8,349 nt of DNA from Ruminococcaceae bacterium UBA1448 (lineage in GTDB: Bacteria; Bacillota; Clostridia; Oscillospirales; Ruminococcaceae), in assembly GCA_002329405.1 (NCBI GenBank), contig DCTE01000054.1:484-8832 (forward strand). Reading direction: 5' to 3'. Within the stretch, counting starts at the first letter, position 1. Each line of letters begins with the position of its first letter. The notes below the pieces were generated by a model, which saw nothing but the letters and a program-made list of their open reading frames with translations, was not told where the DNA came from and did not search any database. Below are positions 1-6,236 of the stretch, piece by piece. The translations under genes and the position numbers were made by a program.

Positions 1-49
1 TTATCACTCATATTGGGGGTAAAATAGTTATAAAAAGGGTGGTGATTTG

Positions 50-364
50 GTGGATACACATGCACGTCTTCAGCAGTTGCTGCGGGAACGGGGTTGGACA
101 GAGTATAAACTTTCCAAAGAATGTGGTCTTGCCCAATCGACGATCGGAAACATTTTCCGAAGGAATACGGTTCCATCTGTTGCAACACTTGAGACCATCT
201 GCAAGGGATTCGGAATAACCCTGTCCCAGTTTTTTGCGGAGACGGAGATGGTGGAACTGACACCGGATATGAAGGAACTTTTTGACTGCTGGATATGCCT
301 GACGCCTGTCCAGAAATCCGCTGCCCTCCAGATGCTTAAAGCGATGAATCATGACAGGGATTGA
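50..364 (+). CDS. Small XRE-family helix-turn-helix transcriptional regulator
   Basis: A 104-residue protein (105 if the TTG at 47 is used) that is mostly one Cro/C1-type DNA-binding domain. The helix-turn-helix covers roughly residues 17-38, with helix 2 reading YKLSKECGLAQ and the recognition helix STIGNIFRR, followed by the family's usual PSVATLETICKGFGITLSQFF. The last 40 residues are a short helical tail without a recognisable sensor or toxin-binding domain. A Shine-Dalgarno-like GGTGGTGAT (38-46) sits 7 bases before the GTG at 50 when measured from GGTGG, but only 4 before the TTG at 47, so I prefer GTG. It acts in the cytoplasm, presumably as a repressor; its targets are not visible. 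The next gene starts 137 bases downstream on the same strand, with no clear terminator between. The DNA-binding call is firm; any biological role is unknown. Confidence 0.9.
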   Translation: MDTHARLQQLLRERGWTEYKLSKECGLAQSTIGNIFRRNTVPSVATLETICKGFGITLSQFFAETEMVELTPDMKELFDCWICLTPVQKSAALQMLKAMNHDRD

Positions 365-501
365 AACCGGCCGGCATCTGCCGGTAATGGCAGAAAAATG
401 AGGCTGCAATGGAAAAGATACTGGGAGTGCTGCTTGTTAGGTTTTGAAAGGCTGTTGCTGAGCAGGATTGTTCGATGATAAAAAATGATGCAGGTGATAT
501 C
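365..501 (+). other. Intergenic spacer between regulator and acyltransferase
   Basis: This 137-base gap holds no gene I can support. It contains a short GC hairpin (371-384, CCGGC-ATCT-GCCGG) just after the regulator's stop codon. No T-run follows, so it is not a convincing terminator. A 12-codon ATG frame at 410-448 follows a GAGG but has no recognisable peptide. Promoter-like hexamers such as TTGAAA (444-449) are present without a matching -10 at proper spacing. Confidence 0.5.
492..498 (+). promoter_or_regulatory. Ribosome binding site deciding the acyltransferase start
   Basis: AGGTGAT lies directly before the ATG at 502 and matches the 3' part of the anti-Shine-Dalgarno target GGAGGTGAT. 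The in-frame ATG at 475 has only a weak AGG well upstream, so 502 is the better start. Confidence 0.55.
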
Positions 502-1218
502 ATGAAAGTTAAGAAAATTGTCAAAAAACTGGTCTATAAAAATAAAGCAGACTCGGATACATATATTGCATATCTGCGTTCCATTGGAATGGCAATCGGT
601 GATAGGGTCAGCATTTATGAACCGCGCACTGTTTGTATCGATACAACCCGTCCGTTTATGATTGAGATTGGCAATGATGTAAAGATCACGCGGGGCGTCA
701 CCATGCTGACACATGGATATGACTGGTGTGTTCTGGCCGGATTAAATGATATTGTTCTTGGTTCTGCGGGGGGAATTACGATCGGGAACAATGTGTTTAT
801 CGGCATGAATGCTACCATCCTCAAAGGTGTACATATTGGAGACAATGTTGTAATCGGTGCGGGGAGCCTTGTAAACAAGGATATCCCGGATAATTGTGTA
901 GCGGCCGGGAATCCATGCAGGGTGATTATGCCGATTGATGAATATTATGAAAAACGTCAGAAAGCGCAGCTGACGGAAGCGTTTGAAATTTACGCCTGGT
1001 ATTTGAAGCGGTATGGCAAAGAGCCGCCGCAGGAAATTTTTGACGAATTCTTTTGGCTGTTTCACAAAAGGGATGAACCTTTGCCGGCGGCATTTTCTCA
1101 TCAGATGCGGTGGCACGGCCGGTATAAACAGGTCTATCATCATTTGGTTCATACCCAGCCTTTGTTTGACGGGTATGATAAATTTCTTGCAGCAGCGAGA
1201 CAAGCATGTGAACAATGA
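502..1218 (+). CDS. Hexapeptide-repeat (left-handed beta-helix) O-acyltransferase, maltose/galactoside acetyltransferase-like
   Basis: A cytoplasmic acyl-CoA-dependent transferase of 238 residues, probably acetylating a sugar or polysaccharide hydroxyl. The parallel beta-helix runs from about residue 55 to 143, with hexapeptide rungs such as IEIGNDVKIT, ITIGNNVFIG, VHIGDNVVIG and ending in the very typical DIPDNCVAAGNPCRVI. The conserved loop THGYDW carries His71, at the position of the catalytic histidine of this family. An N-terminal helix region (1-35) and a C-terminal helical extension after residue 145 (IDEYYEKRQKAQL onward) go beyond the compact maltose O-acetyltransferase core. They resemble acyltransferases found in clostridial polysaccharide and accessory loci. 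The following GNAT gene starts 29 bases after the stop, suggesting cotranscription. A start at 475 would add 9 residues. The substrate cannot be told from the sequence. Confidence 0.88.
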   Translation: MKVKKIVKKLVYKNKADSDTYIAYLRSIGMAIGDRVSIYEPRTVCIDTTRPFMIEIGNDVKITRGVTMLTHGYDWCVLAGLNDIVLGSAGGITIGNNVFIGMNATILKGVHIGDNVVIGAGSLVNKDIPDNCVAAGNPCRVIMPIDEYYEKRQKAQLTEAFEIYAWYLKRYGKEPPQEIFDEFFWLFHKRDEPLPAAFSHQMRWHGRYKQVYHHLVHTQPLFDGYDKFLAAARQACEQ

Positions 1219-1231
1219 CAGACTGAAAACC

Positions 1232-1238
1232 GGGGGGA
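1232..1238 (+). promoter_or_regulatory. Ribosome binding site deciding the GNAT start
   Basis: GGGGGAG ends 9 bases before the ATG at 1248. The in-frame GTG at 1239 would touch this site, so it cannot be the natural start. Confidence 0.55.
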
Positions 1239-1247
1239 GTGAAACCG

Positions 1248-1751
1248 ATGTTAAGATTAAGGCCGTATAAAAAATGTGATGCAAAGGTCATTGTCAGCTG
1301 GATAAAAGACGAAGTATCGTTCAGAAAATGGTGTGCTGACAGGTACAAAAGCTATCCGATTTGCGAAACCGACATGAATGATCATTACGAAGCAGCCGCA
1401 TTTTCTGACAGTTTTTTTCCGATGACCGCGTTTGATGAAACAGGTATAGTCGGGCATCTGATCATGAGGTTTACAGATACGGAAAAGCGGATACTCCGAT
1501 TTGGGTTTATCATCGTTGATGACAGCAAAAGAGGCCAGGGTTATGGAAAAGAGATGCTCAAGTTATCTTTGCAATATGCGTTTGACATATTAAAGGTAGA
1601 CAAGGTCACGCTTGGCGTCTTTGAGAACAATAAAAACGCATATTATTGCTATCAATCGGCGGGCTTTCAAGATGTGGTTTTGGAAACGGCGGAAAGTTAT
1701 CATATTTTTGATGATGACTGGAAATGTCTGGAGTTAGAGATCGAACGATAA
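1248..1751 (+). CDS. GNAT-family N-acetyltransferase (RimI/RimJ-like)
   Basis: A 167-residue GNAT enzyme that would transfer acetyl from acetyl-CoA to an amine. The N-terminus MLRLRPYKKCDA is the usual first strand and helix. Strand beta-4 is around 82-90 (ILRFGFIIV), followed directly by the acetyl-CoA pyrophosphate loop RGQGYG (95-100, the R-x-x-G-x-G/A motif A). Motif B is NKNAYYCYQSAGF (128-140), where Tyr132-Tyr135 include candidates for the general acid. The length is that of a single-domain GNAT. The substrate may be a protein N-terminus, a metabolite or a drug, and the sequence does not decide. It follows the acyltransferase by 29 bases and is closed by a strong terminator. It is not adjacent to an antitoxin-like gene, so a GNAT toxin is unlikely. 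Confidence 0.9.
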   Translation: MLRLRPYKKCDAKVIVSWIKDEVSFRKWCADRYKSYPICETDMNDHYEAAAFSDSFFPMTAFDETGIVGHLIMRFTDTEKRILRFGFIIVDDSKRGQGYGKEMLKLSLQYAFDILKVDKVTLGVFENNKNAYYCYQSAGFQDVVLETAESYHIFDDDWKCLELEIER

Positions 1752-1767
1752 ATTGCATATTTTCATC

Positions 1768-1804
1768 ATCCGGTTCTGGAATCCGTTCCAGGGCCGGATT
1801 TTTT
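1768..1804 (+). terminator. Intrinsic terminator after the acetyltransferase pair
   Basis: The left arm ATCCGGTTCTGGAA (1768-1781) pairs with the right arm TTCCAGGGCCGGAT (1786-1799) over 14 positions, the central TT/GG forming G-U wobbles. The loop is TCCG, and six T's run from 1799 to 1804. It lies 17 bases after the GNAT stop. A near-identical copy is at 2945-2979. Confidence 0.9.
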
Positions 1805-1846
1805 GTATTGATTGAATTGTATTCTGTTGAGGCGGTGGATCAGGTC

Positions 1847-1875
1847 TTGACAGGGGATGGACGGAATGCTATAAT
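1847..1875 (+). promoter_or_regulatory. Consensus sigma-A-type promoter for the padR-like unit
   Basis: A perfect TTGACA -35 box (1847-1852) and a perfect TATAAT -10 box (1870-1875) are separated by exactly 17 bases. Transcription should start near 1881-1883, giving a leader of about 45 bases to the TTG start at 1927. So strong a promoter ahead of a PadR regulator fits a unit that is held down by repression (inference). Confidence 0.88.
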
Positions 1876-1886
1876 AAACATAGAAG

Positions 1887-1909
1887 AGTACTTAATGATT
1901 TTAAGTATT
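1887..1909 (+). promoter_or_regulatory. Palindrome downstream of the promoter, candidate PadR operator
   Basis: The arms AGTACTTAA (1887-1895) and TTAAGTATT (1901-1909) are an inverted repeat matching at 8 of 9 positions, the ninth being a G-T pair, around the spacer TGATT. It lies a few bases after the expected transcription start and just before the ribosome site, where a bound repressor would block transcription. PadR proteins often autoregulate; binding here is inference. In RNA it could also form a weak hairpin beside the ribosome site. Confidence 0.5.
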
Positions 1910-1912
1910 GCC

Positions 1913-1920
1913 GGAGGTGA
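1913..1920 (+). promoter_or_regulatory. Strong ribosome binding site supporting a TTG start
   Basis: GGAGGTGA, a near-perfect match to the 16S rRNA tail, ends 6 bases before the TTG at 1927. The next in-frame ATG (1939) would be too far away, so the regulator starts with TTG. Confidence 0.8.
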
Positions 1921-1926
1921 CAGAAA

Positions 1927-2250
1927 TTGAATAAAGAGATGTTGAAAGGGACGGTAGACCTTTTGATTTTGAGCGTTTTAAAGGGACGTGACAGCTATGG
2001 ATATGAGATATCCAAGATTATCAAGACCCGATCGGGCGATTTTGAAATCCTGGAGGCGACATTGTACCTGTCGCTGAAGCGGCTGGAAAAGCAGCAGCTG
2101 ATTCAGTCGTATTGGGGAAATGAGACGGAAGGCGGAAGACGGAAATATTACCGGATTACCGATAGTGGAATGGCTCAATATACCCAGTTGTCGTCTGACT
2201 GGAAACAGACAGTTGAGCTTGTTGGCAGGTTTATTGAACAGGAAGAATGA
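1927..2250 (+). CDS. PadR-family transcriptional regulator
   Basis: A 107-residue winged-helix protein of the short PadR type (subfamily 2-like, lacking the long C-terminal helical domain). The N-terminus MLKGTVDLLILSVL, then DSYGYEISKII, the recognition-helix region ATLYLSLKRLEKQQLI (about 44-59) and the wing with GGRRKYYRIT (69-78) are all family hallmarks. The usual YPALKRLE-type motif appears as YLSLKRLE. A C-terminal helix (about 83-105) would serve in dimer formation. These proteins are typically repressors of an adjacent membrane protein or transporter and of themselves. Here the next gene, 13 bases downstream, encodes a membrane protein. A consensus promoter and a palindrome precede the gene, consistent with autoregulation. 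The ligand or signal is unknown. Confidence 0.95.
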   Translation: MNKEMLKGTVDLLILSVLKGRDSYGYEISKIIKTRSGDFEILEATLYLSLKRLEKQQLIQSYWGNETEGGRRKYYRITDSGMAQYTQLSSDWKQTVELVGRFIEQEE

Positions 2251-2263
2251 TGGGAGGAACAAA

Positions 2264-2872
2264 ATGATGAAGAAGCTGTTTGATATCCGGCAGGTCAGAT
2301 ATCCGTGGCTGTTGGTGTTTTCGATGGTGGCGTTTGTTGGTGCGCTGTATATCAACAGGAGCTGTCCGGCGGAGTTTGACCGGGTAGGGGTACTGGTATA
2401 CGGCGGGGTATTTCTGATTGCGCTTTTGTGGGGGATACTCAATTACGCTGCCCACTTGCAGCGGAGCGCGGTATGCCGGAAGTTTGAGAGCGTGGAAGGG
2501 TTTGTCAGTGCATTGCCTGTCGAGAGGCAGGAGAAAGAAGAGCTTGTCCAATACCCGCATGATTATGTCAAAGACCTTGAAGAAGGCGGAAAAAGCCATC
2601 AGCAGGCGGTTGAGACGGCAATCGGTCAGTTTCAGGTCAGGGAGATCACCCGGATGGAGGGCGGTTTGATGGAGACGAAGCCGCACTATTACCTGCTGGG
2701 GTACGCGGTGATCTTTTTTGGAATCGTGCTGGCGATTGGCTGTGTCAATCTGGCGGTGGCTCTGCCGTTTTGGGTGCTGGCGGTGGAGTTTATGCTGGCC
2801 TGTTATGGGGTTGGTTTTGCCGGGCTGTTTGTGATTTACCGGTTGGCTGACATAGTCATCAGCCGAAAGTAA
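2264..2872 (+). CDS. Four-helix membrane protein with HAAS (DUF1700)-like middle, partner of PadR
   Basis: An integral membrane protein of 202 residues. Predicted helices are at about 13-31 and 41-60, then 142-163 and 166-193. Between the pairs lies a soluble stretch (75-128) in which FVSALPVERQEKEELVQYPHDYV and then EGGKSHQQAVETAIGQF follow the pattern of HAAS/DUF1700 domains: a helix beginning with a leucine-proline step, an acidic helix with tyrosines, then G-K-S before a final helix ending in a glycine turn. HAAS-type proteins are very often encoded next to PadR regulators, which supports the call. The start is ATG 2264 (or 2267), 6 bases after GGGAGG (2252-2257). Its function is unknown; in some known cases such proteins are thought to act with the PadR regulator in membrane stress control. 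The HAAS assignment is weaker than the membrane-protein call. Confidence 0.82.
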   Translation: MMKKLFDIRQVRYPWLLVFSMVAFVGALYINRSCPAEFDRVGVLVYGGVFLIALLWGILNYAAHLQRSAVCRKFESVEGFVSALPVERQEKEELVQYPHDYVKDLEEGGKSHQQAVETAIGQFQVREITRMEGGLMETKPHYYLLGYAVIFFGIVLAIGCVNLAVALPFWVLAVEFMLACYGVGFAGLFVIYRLADIVISRK

Positions 2873-2944
2873 TGGGGAAATAGCGGCCGGGCTTCAGCCT
2901 GCCGGTTCTGTACATATAAAAGAATAGATAGTTTGCACTTTATC

Positions 2945-2979
2945 TCCGGTTCTGGAATCTGTTCCAGGGCCGGATTTTT
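2945..2979 (+). terminator. Intrinsic terminator after the PadR unit
   Basis: The arms TCCGGTTCTGGAA (2945-2957) and TTCCAGGGCCGGA (2962-2974) enclose a TCTG loop and are followed by five T's (2975-2979). Apart from one loop base it repeats the terminator at 1769-1803. It separates the PadR unit from the signalling operon. Confidence 0.88.
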
Positions 2980-3026
2980 CTATGTCCAGTGCTGGAAAGC
3001 AGTTGGACGAAACGGGGGATGGCGGG

Positions 3027-3035
3027 TGGTATGAT
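3027..3035 (+). promoter_or_regulatory. Extended -10 promoter for the FHA/PP2C/kinase operon
   Basis: TGGTATGAT gives the TGn extension (3027-3029) and a -10 hexamer TATGAT (3030-3035) with one mismatch to consensus. No good -35 lies 16-18 bases upstream; TTGGAC (3003-3008) is 21 bases away. Extended -10 promoters tolerate a poor -35. Transcription would start near 3042, about 35 bases before the first start codon. It is the best promoter candidate in the gap between the terminator and the operon. Confidence 0.5.
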
Positions 3036-3076
3036 AAAAATACAAAAAAGAACATTTTTATACAGGAGGTGCAAAA

Positions 3077-3781
3077 ATGGAATGGCTTAATTCAGTGGAA
3101 CAGGTGCTCCGCAAATATGCACAGTTTGACGGGCGCAGCCGGCGGAAGGAATACTGGTATTTCATGCTGTTTTATTATTGCGTGGTATTGGGGTTTTCAC
3201 TGCTGTCGATGGTATCAGTCTGGTTTATTCTGTTACAGCTTTTTACGCTGGCGATGCTGATTCCCAGCCTTGCGGTGACGGTGCGGCGGCTGCACGATAT
3301 CGGCCGGAGCGGCGCATGGATACTGATTGGAGTGGTGCCGGTATTTGGTTGGGTGATTCTGGTGATCTGGCTGTGTCAGGAAGGGACGCCCGGCGACAAT
3401 ATGTATGGTCCCAGCCCGCTGCAAAGTCCGTCGAACAATTATGTCCCCGTGACTCCGATAAGCAGCAGGGGGCTGGCGGTGAAATGCCTGTCCGGTGTGT
3501 TGCGCGGGCAGACCTACCGGATTGGGAATGCGGGCATAGTACTGGGACGTGGGCCGAGCTGCGGCATCCGGTTCCCGGACGGGGCACCGGGAATCAGCAT
3601 CCAGCATTGCCGCATTCAGATGCAGGGTTCGCGTCTGGTTCTGGTTGACATGAATTCCCGGTACGGGACCTGGATGGAAAACGGCAAAAAGCTGCCGCCC
3701 CAATATCCCGAGCTGCTGAACGTCGGAAGCAGATTTTACCTGGGTTCACAGGCCAATATGTTTCAGATTGTCTATATGTAA
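3077..3781 (+). CDS. DUF805 membrane domain fused to a C-terminal FHA domain
   Basis: A 234-residue two-domain protein. Residues 10-115 are a DUF805 (YhaH-like) domain: the signature YAQFDGRSRRKEYWYF (14-29), hydrophobic helices at about 30-62, the conserved PSLAVTVRRLHDIGRSG (63-79), another helix at 80-100 and the closing GDNMYGPSP. After a short linker, residues 133-232 form an FHA phosphothreonine-binding domain with the Gly-Arg pair at 157-158 (LGRG), Ser174-x-x-His177 (GISIQHC) and NSRYGTW (193-199), where the usual Asn-Gly is Tyr-Gly. The FHA domain should face the cytoplasm, holding phosphorylated partners at the membrane. A clean AGGAGGTG (3064-3071) precedes the ATG. It is the first gene of the signalling operon, and the next gene begins 30 bases on. 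DUF805 has no settled function; here it may be only an anchor (inference). Its FHA is closely similar to the one on the protease gene at 6233. Confidence 0.92.
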   Translation: MEWLNSVEQVLRKYAQFDGRSRRKEYWYFMLFYYCVVLGFSLLSMVSVWFILLQLFTLAMLIPSLAVTVRRLHDIGRSGAWILIGVVPVFGWVILVIWLCQEGTPGDNMYGPSPLQSPSNNYVPVTPISSRGLAVKCLSGVLRGQTYRIGNAGIVLGRGPSCGIRFPDGAPGISIQHCRIQMQGSRLVLVDMNSRYGTWMENGKKLPPQYPELLNVGSRFYLGSQANMFQIVYM

Positions 3782-3811
3782 ACCTGATGAAAAGTTTGGA
3801 GGAAACAGATT

Positions 3812-4471
3812 ATGGCAGAGATTCAAAGAAAGATAAAGACCTGTCCGAATGGACATCCCTATGACCCCAGCCGCTTTGACAGCTGTCCATATTGCAACAG
3901 CGGCGGCTTTGCACCGACTCTGGACCCCTTTGCCCAGGATTCTGCCGGCGAAACCTTTGATCCATCCGGCTCCGGCAGTTCCTTTTCGTCAACCGTACCG
4001 CCGGACGGGGATCTGGATTCCCATCGACAGGGGTATGAACGCTTTACACCGACCGTCATTCCCGAAGTCCGATATTCCGGGCGGATGCAGGAGACCCAGT
4101 CGGTTGACCCGGCGACGCCGGCCGGGGCGCCTTCTCCGGTTGTCGGCTGGCTGGTCGCGCTGGATGGGCCCTGCCGGGGGACCGACTACCGGATCCGTAT
4201 CGGTTACAATTACATTGGCAGAACCAGCGGCGATATCTGTATCCACGGAGACGCGACCATCTCTTCCGAGCGGGATTCCAGCGTCACCTATGTCCCACAG
4301 ACCCGCGGTTTTTACATTGCACACGAGCTGGGCAAAAATCCGCTGCTGCTCAACGGCCGGCCGGTTATCCGGGAGGCGGAGCTGAAAAATCATGACCGTA
4401 TCACGATCGGCAGTACCAACCTGATTTTTGTTGCGCTGTCGGGTGAAGATTTTGACTGGAGTGAAGGTTAA
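3812..4471 (+). CDS. FHA-domain adaptor with N-terminal zinc-finger motif
   Basis: A 219-residue soluble protein. The N-terminus carries a likely zinc-binding knuckle: Cys11-x3-His15 and Cys25-x2-Cys28 (CPNGH and CPYC). A long, probably disordered linker rich in Ser, Pro, Gly and Thr follows (30-108), including the Thr pair T79/T81 in FTPTVIPE, a possible kinase target. An FHA-like domain occupies about 111-208. It keeps the Gly-Arg pair (136-137, IGRT) and a Ser (152), but the Ser-x-x-His histidine appears replaced by Asp155, and the Asn-Gly-Thr loop reads KNPLLLNG. Phosphothreonine binding may therefore be altered or lost. GGAGG (3798-3802) ends 9 bases before the ATG. The phosphatase gene starts 2 bases after the stop. 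The likely role is a cytoplasmic scaffold or substrate of the operon's kinase (inference). Confidence 0.88.
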   Translation: MAEIQRKIKTCPNGHPYDPSRFDSCPYCNSGGFAPTLDPFAQDSAGETFDPSGSGSSFSSTVPPDGDLDSHRQGYERFTPTVIPEVRYSGRMQETQSVDPATPAGAPSPVVGWLVALDGPCRGTDYRIRIGYNYIGRTSGDICIHGDATISSERDSSVTYVPQTRGFYIAHELGKNPLLLNGRPVIREAELKNHDRITIGSTNLIFVALSGEDFDWSEG

Positions 4472-4473
4472 GC

Positions 4474-5505
4474 ATGGGATGGATAGAATCCTTCCGGCTG
4501 ATGGAAGCCGGCGCCGGTACCGGAAAACCGCTGTCAGTTCTGTTTAGCCAGCCATGGGTTCTGGTTGCCGTTTTGGGAACGCTGGCATTGCTGCTGGGGG
4601 TGGTGAGCGTGCTGTTGCTGCTGTCCGGCCGCAGAAGACGCAGCGGGATGCGGACCCAACAGGGGACGGAACGGCCAGCATCTGCCTGTCCGGCCGGAAG
4701 CATTCAGATCGGCAAGGTACACGGCCAGGGTGCCCGCAGCTACCAACAGGACAGCTTCGGCATCTCAGCCCCTGAGCTGTTTTCAGAAAATGGGCTGCTT
4801 GCGGTAGTTGCCGACGGGATGGGTGGCTTGCAGGACGGTGACCGGCTGAGTACGGCGGTAGTCGAGACAGTCCTGGACGGGTTCAGTTATTCGCAGGGTC
4901 AGGGTACACCCGAGCAGGTGCTGCTGACCCTGACCCAGTGGAGCGTCCGGGAGGTAAACCGGATGCTGGGGCCGGACCGGTACCGCAGCGGCGGCACGAC
5001 GATGGCAATGGGAATGATACGCGGCGGATATTTTGCCTGGGCCAGCGTCGGGGACAGCCGGATCAGCCTGTATCGGGGCGGCCAGCTGATTCAGCTCAAC
5101 CGGGAACATGACCTCAAACAGAAGCTGGCTGTCCAGGCGGTGAATGGAGAAATTCCGCTGCAGGAGGTATATACCGACAAACGGCGGGACGCACTGGTCA
5201 GCTTTGTCGGGATGGGGCCGCTCGATCAGATCGACCTGCCGTCCACCCCGCTCAAACTGCTGCCGGGGGATCAGCTGATCATCATGACCGACGGCGTATA
5301 CAACGCACTGGAAGAGGGGGAGATCTGCCAGGCACTGTCCAAAGGTGTGGAGCAGGCAGCCGGTGCGCTGGAACAGGCCATTCAGGAAAAAGGCTATCCC
5401 GATCAGGATAATTATACAGCGGTTATCCTGTCTTTTGAGACAGACAACCGCCCGGCGGGGCGCAGATCAGCAAGGCGCAAACGTGAAAGGAGCGAAAAAA
5501 GGTGA
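4474..5505 (+). CDS. Membrane-anchored PP2C-family Ser/Thr phosphatase
   Basis: A 343-residue metal-dependent protein phosphatase that would remove phosphate from Ser/Thr of cytoplasmic proteins. A single transmembrane helix (about 27-51) is followed by positive residues (GRRRRSG), which puts the catalytic domain (about 77-322) inside the cell. PP2C motifs in order: GARSYQQDSFG (86-96, metal-binding Asp93; the usual Asn two residues before it is Gln91), VVADGMGG (111-118, Asp114), SGGTTMAMG (172-180), ASVGDSRISLYRGG (190-203, Asp194), MTDGVYN (271-277, Asp273) and QDNYTAVIL (311-319, Asp312). All core metal aspartates are present, so it should be active. The C-terminus is a basic tail rich in Arg. 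The gene follows its upstream neighbour by 2 bases and overlaps the next by 4 (GTGA), so translation is probably coupled. A GAAGG within the preceding gene's end serves as the ribosome site. Confidence 0.95.
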   Translation: MGWIESFRLMEAGAGTGKPLSVLFSQPWVLVAVLGTLALLLGVVSVLLLLSGRRRRSGMRTQQGTERPASACPAGSIQIGKVHGQGARSYQQDSFGISAPELFSENGLLAVVADGMGGLQDGDRLSTAVVETVLDGFSYSQGQGTPEQVLLTLTQWSVREVNRMLGPDRYRSGGTTMAMGMIRGGYFAWASVGDSRISLYRGGQLIQLNREHDLKQKLAVQAVNGEIPLQEVYTDKRRDALVSFVGMGPLDQIDLPSTPLKLLPGDQLIIMTDGVYNALEEGEICQALSKGVEQAAGALEQAIQEKGYPDQDNYTAVILSFETDNRPAGRRSARRKRERSEKR

Positions 5506-6236
5506 TCAATACCTTCAGCTATTCGGATATTGGCGGACGGCCATACAATGAAGATGCCGTCGCAATCAGACAGACAGACAATGACCAGCTGCTGGCAGTC
5601 CTTGCGGACGGCCTGGGCGGGCATGGCGGCGGAGAGATTGCCTCTGCCCTTGCGGTCAAAACGATCAGCGGCGGATGGGAGGGGGCTTCCTCGCCCGCGG
5701 TGCTGTCGGAACTGATCTTGCAGGCGCACCGGGAGATACTCGCCCATCAGACACCATCCTGCCGGATGCGGTCAACGGTTGTTGCGCTGTCGGTTGCGGT
5801 GGGGCATGCCGACTGGGCGTACGCGGGGGACTCGCGGCTGTATCAGTTTTGCGACGGGAAGCTGATCCGTCAGACACGGGATCACAGTGCTTCGCAGGTA
5901 GCGGTGCTGATCGGAGAGATCACGCCCGATCAGATTCGGTTTCATAAGGACCGGAGCCGGATATTCCGTGCGCTTGGACAGGACGGCGGATTGAATGTCG
6001 ATACAGGAAGCACGGCACTCCAGCCGGGGAAACACGCCTTTTTGCTTTGCAGCGACGGATTTTGGGAGTATGTATATGAGGATGAGATGATTCAAACACT
6101 TAGGCAGTCGGCATCCCCTGAAGAATGGGTCGGCCGGATGCGTGAAATCCTTCGTCGGCGGGGGCCGGAGAACAACGACAACAATACGGCGGCGGCTGTT
6201 TGGCTCACCGTAGATGAGAGGAGCAAAATAGGATGA
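5502..6236 (+). CDS. Soluble PP2C-family Ser/Thr phosphatase
   Basis: A 244-residue cytoplasmic PP2C phosphatase, about the minimal size of a bacterial catalytic domain (Stp1/PrpC-like). Motifs: GRPYNEDAV (12-20, Asp18), LADGLGGHGGGEIAS (34-48, Asp36), STVVAL (91-96), WAYAGDSRLYQF (105-116, Asp110), TRDHS (125-129), CSDGFWEY (183-190, Asp185) and NDNNTAAAVWL (225-235, Asp226). All metal-binding aspartates are present. There is no membrane segment, unlike the phosphatase before it, and the two are quite different in sequence, so this is not a recent tandem duplication. The start is GTG at 5502, nested in the preceding gene's stop (GTGA), with AAAGGAG (5486-5492) 9 bases upstream. The stop overlaps the protease start by 4 bases. 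The likely substrates are the kinase at the operon's end and its targets (inference). Confidence 0.95.
   Translation: MINTFSYSDIGGRPYNEDAVAIRQTDNDQLLAVLADGLGGHGGGEIASALAVKTISGGWEGASSPAVLSELILQAHREILAHQTPSCRMRSTVVALSVAVGHADWAYAGDSRLYQFCDGKLIRQTRDHSASQVAVLIGEITPDQIRFHKDRSRIFRALGQDGGLNVDTGSTALQPGKHAFLLCSDGFWEYVYEDEMIQTLRQSASPEEWVGRMREILRRRGPENNDNNTAAAVWLTVDERSKIG

Noticed and set aside
371..384. GC hairpin after the XRE gene as a terminator
   Set aside because: The stem is only 5-6 pairs and no T-run follows on either strand.
410..448. A 12-codon leader peptide ahead of the acyltransferase
   Set aside because: It has only a weak GAGG site, no attenuator hairpins and no recognisable peptide; chance is enough to explain it.
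47..1751. XRE regulator plus GNAT as a toxin-antitoxin pair
   Set aside because: The two genes are separated by an acyltransferase gene and a 137-base gap, and the GNAT looks like an ordinary single-domain enzyme.
1724..1930. A 68-codon open frame across the terminator and padR promoter
   Set aside because: It starts inside the GNAT gene, runs through a terminator and a consensus promoter, and resembles no protein.
2885..2905. Hairpin upstream of the second terminator
   Set aside because: Pairing is interrupted by unpaired bases and no T-run follows; the hairpin at 2945-2979 is the real terminator.
3003..3035. TTGGAC paired with TATGAT as a standard -35/-10 promoter
   Set aside because: The 21-base spacing is too long; the extended -10 reading explains the site better.
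3233..3703. Long frames on the minus strand and in other + frames across the GC-rich operon (also 6998-7594 and 7501-8049)
   Set aside because: They overlap genes with clear domains, lack ribosome sites and have low-complexity Arg/Pro-rich products typical of shadow frames in GC-rich DNA.
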